Below, in pieces: positions 61,941 to 64,000 of a DNA stretch of 64,000 bases. The stretch covers positions 434,001 through 498,000 of the forward strand of contig NZ_PQDH01000002.1 in NCBI RefSeq assembly GCF_002964605.1, in the 5' to 3' direction. How positions within the stretch are numbered: position 1 is the first letter of the stretch; every line of letters begins with the position of its first letter. The translations under genes and the position numbers were made by a program. Source of the stretch: Vallitalea okinawensis (GTDB taxonomy: Bacteria > Bacillota > Clostridia > Lachnospirales > PQDH01). Below the pieces are notes generated by a model. The model saw only the letters and a program-made list of their open reading frames with translations, was not told the DNA's origin and did no database searches.

Positions 61941-63299
61941 TTAAGCCACAGATTCAATTTTCTTCTTATTGAGTTCTTCTACAATTTCATTATACCGATC
62001 ATCAGTTAAATCATAGTATTTAAATATTATTACGCTAATAAACATAAGAACTGCAGGGATCAATCCTATTAGAGCTCGAATACCCCATAAAGCTAATGAT
62101 GACTGAGGAACATTTGGAACATACCCAGTTAGTGTTAAGACTATACCTGGAATAATCCCGCCACCAGCCATACCTAACTTAAATGCAAAGCCAATAATTG
62201 CATTAACAAAACCATCAGCCCGAACCCCTGCTTTCCACTCTCCGTATTCAATAGTATCTGGTACAAAAGCCCAAATAACTGTTCCAAAAGGAGCTGCTGA
62301 TAAACCTGTAAGGAAGCTTAAGACTATAAATAAGGTTGCATTTGGTGGAATAATGAATTTAACAAACATGAGTATCCCTTGTAGAGCACAACATGCTATC
62401 ATAATTTTCTTTTTACCAAACTTTTTAATCAGCGGTAATACTAAAGGCTGACCTAAAATAATTGGTACCATAGCCATTAGAGACACTATCATGTACAAGT
62501 CCATACGATTTAAATAATAATCCAAATAATAAAGTCCAACAGCACCTGTTATTGAGTTCACAGCAAAGGTAAGTATAAAAATTATGATGAGAATCATTAG
62601 AGGTTTATTCTTTTTAACCATAATCATACTTTCTTTAAACTTAGGAGCCTCCTCTTCATTACAAGCTACTATAATTTCTCTTGATGTAAAGAATGTTGTT
62701 AACATTAATAATGTTGCTAATATACTTAACATTCCAATTGTAATTCTATAACCAACAACGAGATCACCATTACCTATTGTTTCAGTAAGTGGTATAACTA
62801 ATATAACAATTAGTAGTGTAGCAAATAATGCACCTAATGAACGGAAAAAAGTGAGCTTTTCACGTGCCTTTAGATCTTGTGTCATTGCAGATGTTAAAGC
62901 TCCGTAAGGTACACCTATAACAGTATAGATCATACCAAATCCTATATAAGTAACATAAGCATACACTAGCTTGCCAACTCGGCTCATATCTGGCGTATTA
63001 AAACAAAGAAAAGCAAATAGCCCCATAGGAATTGCTCCAAATAATATGTAAGGTCTAAATTTACCCCATCGTGATTTCGTCTTATCAACGATTACACCCA
63101 TAATTGGATCATTAACTGCATCCCAAGCACGTGCTACAAAGAACATGGTCCCTGCTGAGGCTGCTGTAATACCGAATACATCTGTATAGAATTTTAATAA
63201 GTAAAAACTCATTAGTCCATATACAATGTTCATGGCTACACTACCTGTTCCATAGCCAATGTGACTCATCATTCCTAATTTACCTTGTTCTACTTTGAT
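61941..63299 (-). CDS. GPH-family (glycoside-pentoside-hexuronide) sodium/sugar symporter, probable ATC start
   Basis: About 12 membrane segments with the family features IGYGTGSVAMNIVYGLMSFYLLKFYTDVFG, DAVNDPIMGVIVDKTKSRWGKFRPYIL and IGVPYGALTSAM. The ATG at 63272 has only a weak site directly against it. GGAGGGG (63305-63311) lies 5 nt before an in-frame ATC at 63299, which would give the usual extra leader (IKVEQGKLG) before GYG. It sits upstream of the corrinoid genes, so it is a candidate importer for the methylated substrate. Confidence 0.85.
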   Translation of the reverse strand: MKVEQGKLGMMSHIGYGTGSVAMNIVYGLMSFYLLKFYTDVFGITAASAGTMFFVARAWDAVNDPIMGVIVDKTKSRWGKFRPYILFGAIPMGLFAFLCFNTPDMSRVGKLVYAYVTYIGFGMIYTVIGVPYGALTSAMTQDLKAREKLTFFRSLGALFATLLIVILVIPLTETIGNGDLVVGYRITIGMLSILATLLMLTTFFTSREIIVACNEEEAPKFKESMIMVKKNKPLMILIIIFILTFAVNSITGAVGLYYLDYYLNRMDLYMIVSLMAMVPIILGQPLVLPLIKKFGKKKIMIACCALQGILMFVKFIIPPNATLFIVLSFLTGLSAAPFGTVIWAFVPDTIEYGEWKAGVRADGFVNAIIGFAFKLGMAGGGIIPGIVLTLTGYVPNVPQSSLALWGIRALIGLIPAVLMFISVIIFKYYDLTDDRYNEIVEELNKKKIESVA

Positions 63300-63371
63300 A
63301 GTAACCCCTCCAATTGTACTTAATTCTAAATTTTCTTGTTATTGTGTTTGTCAACTTTGTGTACTAACCTC

Positions 63372-63400
63372 ATTATATTATGATGAATTTATGCAGTCAA
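63372..63400 (-). promoter_or_regulatory. promoter for the transporter/corrinoid transcript
   Basis: On the minus strand TTGACT (63395-63400) and TATAAT (63372-63377) are 17 bp apart, about 73 bp before the proposed start codon. The rest of 63401-63604 shows no gene or clear structure. Confidence 0.8.
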
Positions 63401-63604
63401 CTCGCCCTAACCTTTCAACTTATTCATACAAGTTGTTTTTGCTTAGTTTTGTAAAAAACTAATCACCATCTAAATGACTGAAGTTTATTATTATCTCTCC
63501 TACATTTTTATATCTATTGCTATTAGAATAGATATATCTCTTTTTAAGCTCATTTATCTTTATCAGCCATTTGTAAATTATTAACCACTTTAAAAAGTCC
63601 TAAA

Positions 63605-63632
63605 AGAAAAAAAAGGAACCCTTAAGGGTCCC
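63605..63632 (-). terminator. strong terminator for the partial UroD gene
   Basis: GGGACCC TTAA GGGTTCC is followed by eight T on the minus strand, 42 nt after the stop codon. Confidence 0.9.
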
Positions 63633-63673
63633 AGATAGTTTAAAATGCATTATTAAAATACTTGTCTAAACAG

Positions 63674-64000
63674 TTACTTATTGTATCTTCCATAGGTTTT
63701 ACCAACTTCAATTATTGCCTCAGCTTTCTTAAAATCTAGGCTTGATGGATATTCACAACCTGTAGCCAAGATAAAGCCACCATCATTTGCAAATAAATCA
63801 ATATCCCGTTTAGCTTGTTCAATAACAGTATCTACGGAACCAGTCATAACTATACCTGGGTCGATGCATCCAATCAAGGTTGTTTGATGACCGTATTTTT
63901 CTTTACATTCTTTCATGTCCTTACAATCATCAGGTACATGTAAGAAAGAAATAGCTTCTGGTTGCATACGCTTAATCTGAACATCAAAATAGATTCCATT
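63674..64000 (-). CDS. UroD-family methyltransferase, 3' end (truncated by window edge)
   Basis: The frame is open to base 64000, and the ATG at 63967 is internal. The visible 109 residues are the C-terminal part of a uroporphyrinogen-decarboxylase-fold protein (LIGCIDPGIVMTGSVDTVIEQAKRDIDLFANDGGFILATGCEYPSS), with the glycine-cysteine motif that holds zinc in methyltransferases of this fold. It ends without a thioredoxin-like domain, unlike its neighbour at 59625. It may supply the second methyl-transfer step of the cluster. Confidence 0.88.
   Translation of the reverse strand, partial: NGIYFDVQIKRMQPEAISFLHVPDDCKDMKECKEKYGHQTTLIGCIDPGIVMTGSVDTVIEQAKRDIDLFANDGGFILATGCEYPSSLDFKKAEAIIEVGKTYGRYNK

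Overview
The window is AT-rich, codes densely on both strands, and has strong AGGAGG-type ribosome sites with many TTG/GTG starts. It reads as an anaerobic Clostridia genome of the Lachnospirales/Vallitalea kind. The taxon is inferred from gene content (YesM/YesN-controlled sugar ABC operons, many AraC regulators, SLH proteins, corrinoid methyltransferases). No rRNA, tRNA, CRISPR array, insertion sequence or phage gene was seen.

Region 1 (1-20.65 kb) is a polysaccharide-use locus. A truncated GH2-like enzyme and an AraC regulator lie on the plus strand. Facing them is a long minus-strand series: YesM kinase, YesN regulator, CUT1 ABC transporter (binding protein, two permeases), GH172 enzyme, a secreted beta-helix protein of about 2,060 residues, a GH65 enzyme and a GH29 fucosidase. 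Stable hairpins follow several cistrons, which suggests that one transcript is tuned segment by segment.

Region 2 (20.7-27 kb) holds a MerR-methyltransferase fusion behind a 19-bp-spacer promoter, a nitroreductase, a cytoplasmic sulfatase, and a ROK regulator with a sugar-type MFS transporter.

Region 3 (27-41.8 kb) looks like an envelope-sensing module. It has three membrane proteins with N-terminal zinc ribbons, an SLH surface protein, a TPR/propeller/YARHG protein, a cell-wall amidase, a transmembrane Ser/Thr kinase with a 13-residue repeat stalk, a small unknown protein and a pentapeptide-repeat protein. Two almost identical 46-nt hairpin elements bracket it. Inside are an SLH pseudogene fragment and orphan terminators. 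It is the best candidate here for an undescribed multi-gene system.

Region 4 (41.9-53.7 kb) is a set of small regulated units: SDR plus TetR; a NarL-type two-component pair followed by an ABC-2 exporter; a beta-carbonic anhydrase; a second TetR; an ArsR-type regulator and an MFS exporter sharing an operator motif; and an AlkD-like protein.

Region 5 (54-64 kb) is a corrinoid-dependent methyl-transfer cluster: two corrinoid proteins, a UroD-family methyltransferase fused to a thioredoxin-like domain, a RACo/RamA-type reductive activator, a CobW-type GTPase, a PocR-AraC regulator, a GPH-family transporter and a second, truncated UroD gene. The transporter suggests that a small methylated compound, perhaps an O-methyl sugar or glycoside, is imported and demethylated. 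The substrate cannot be read from sequence.
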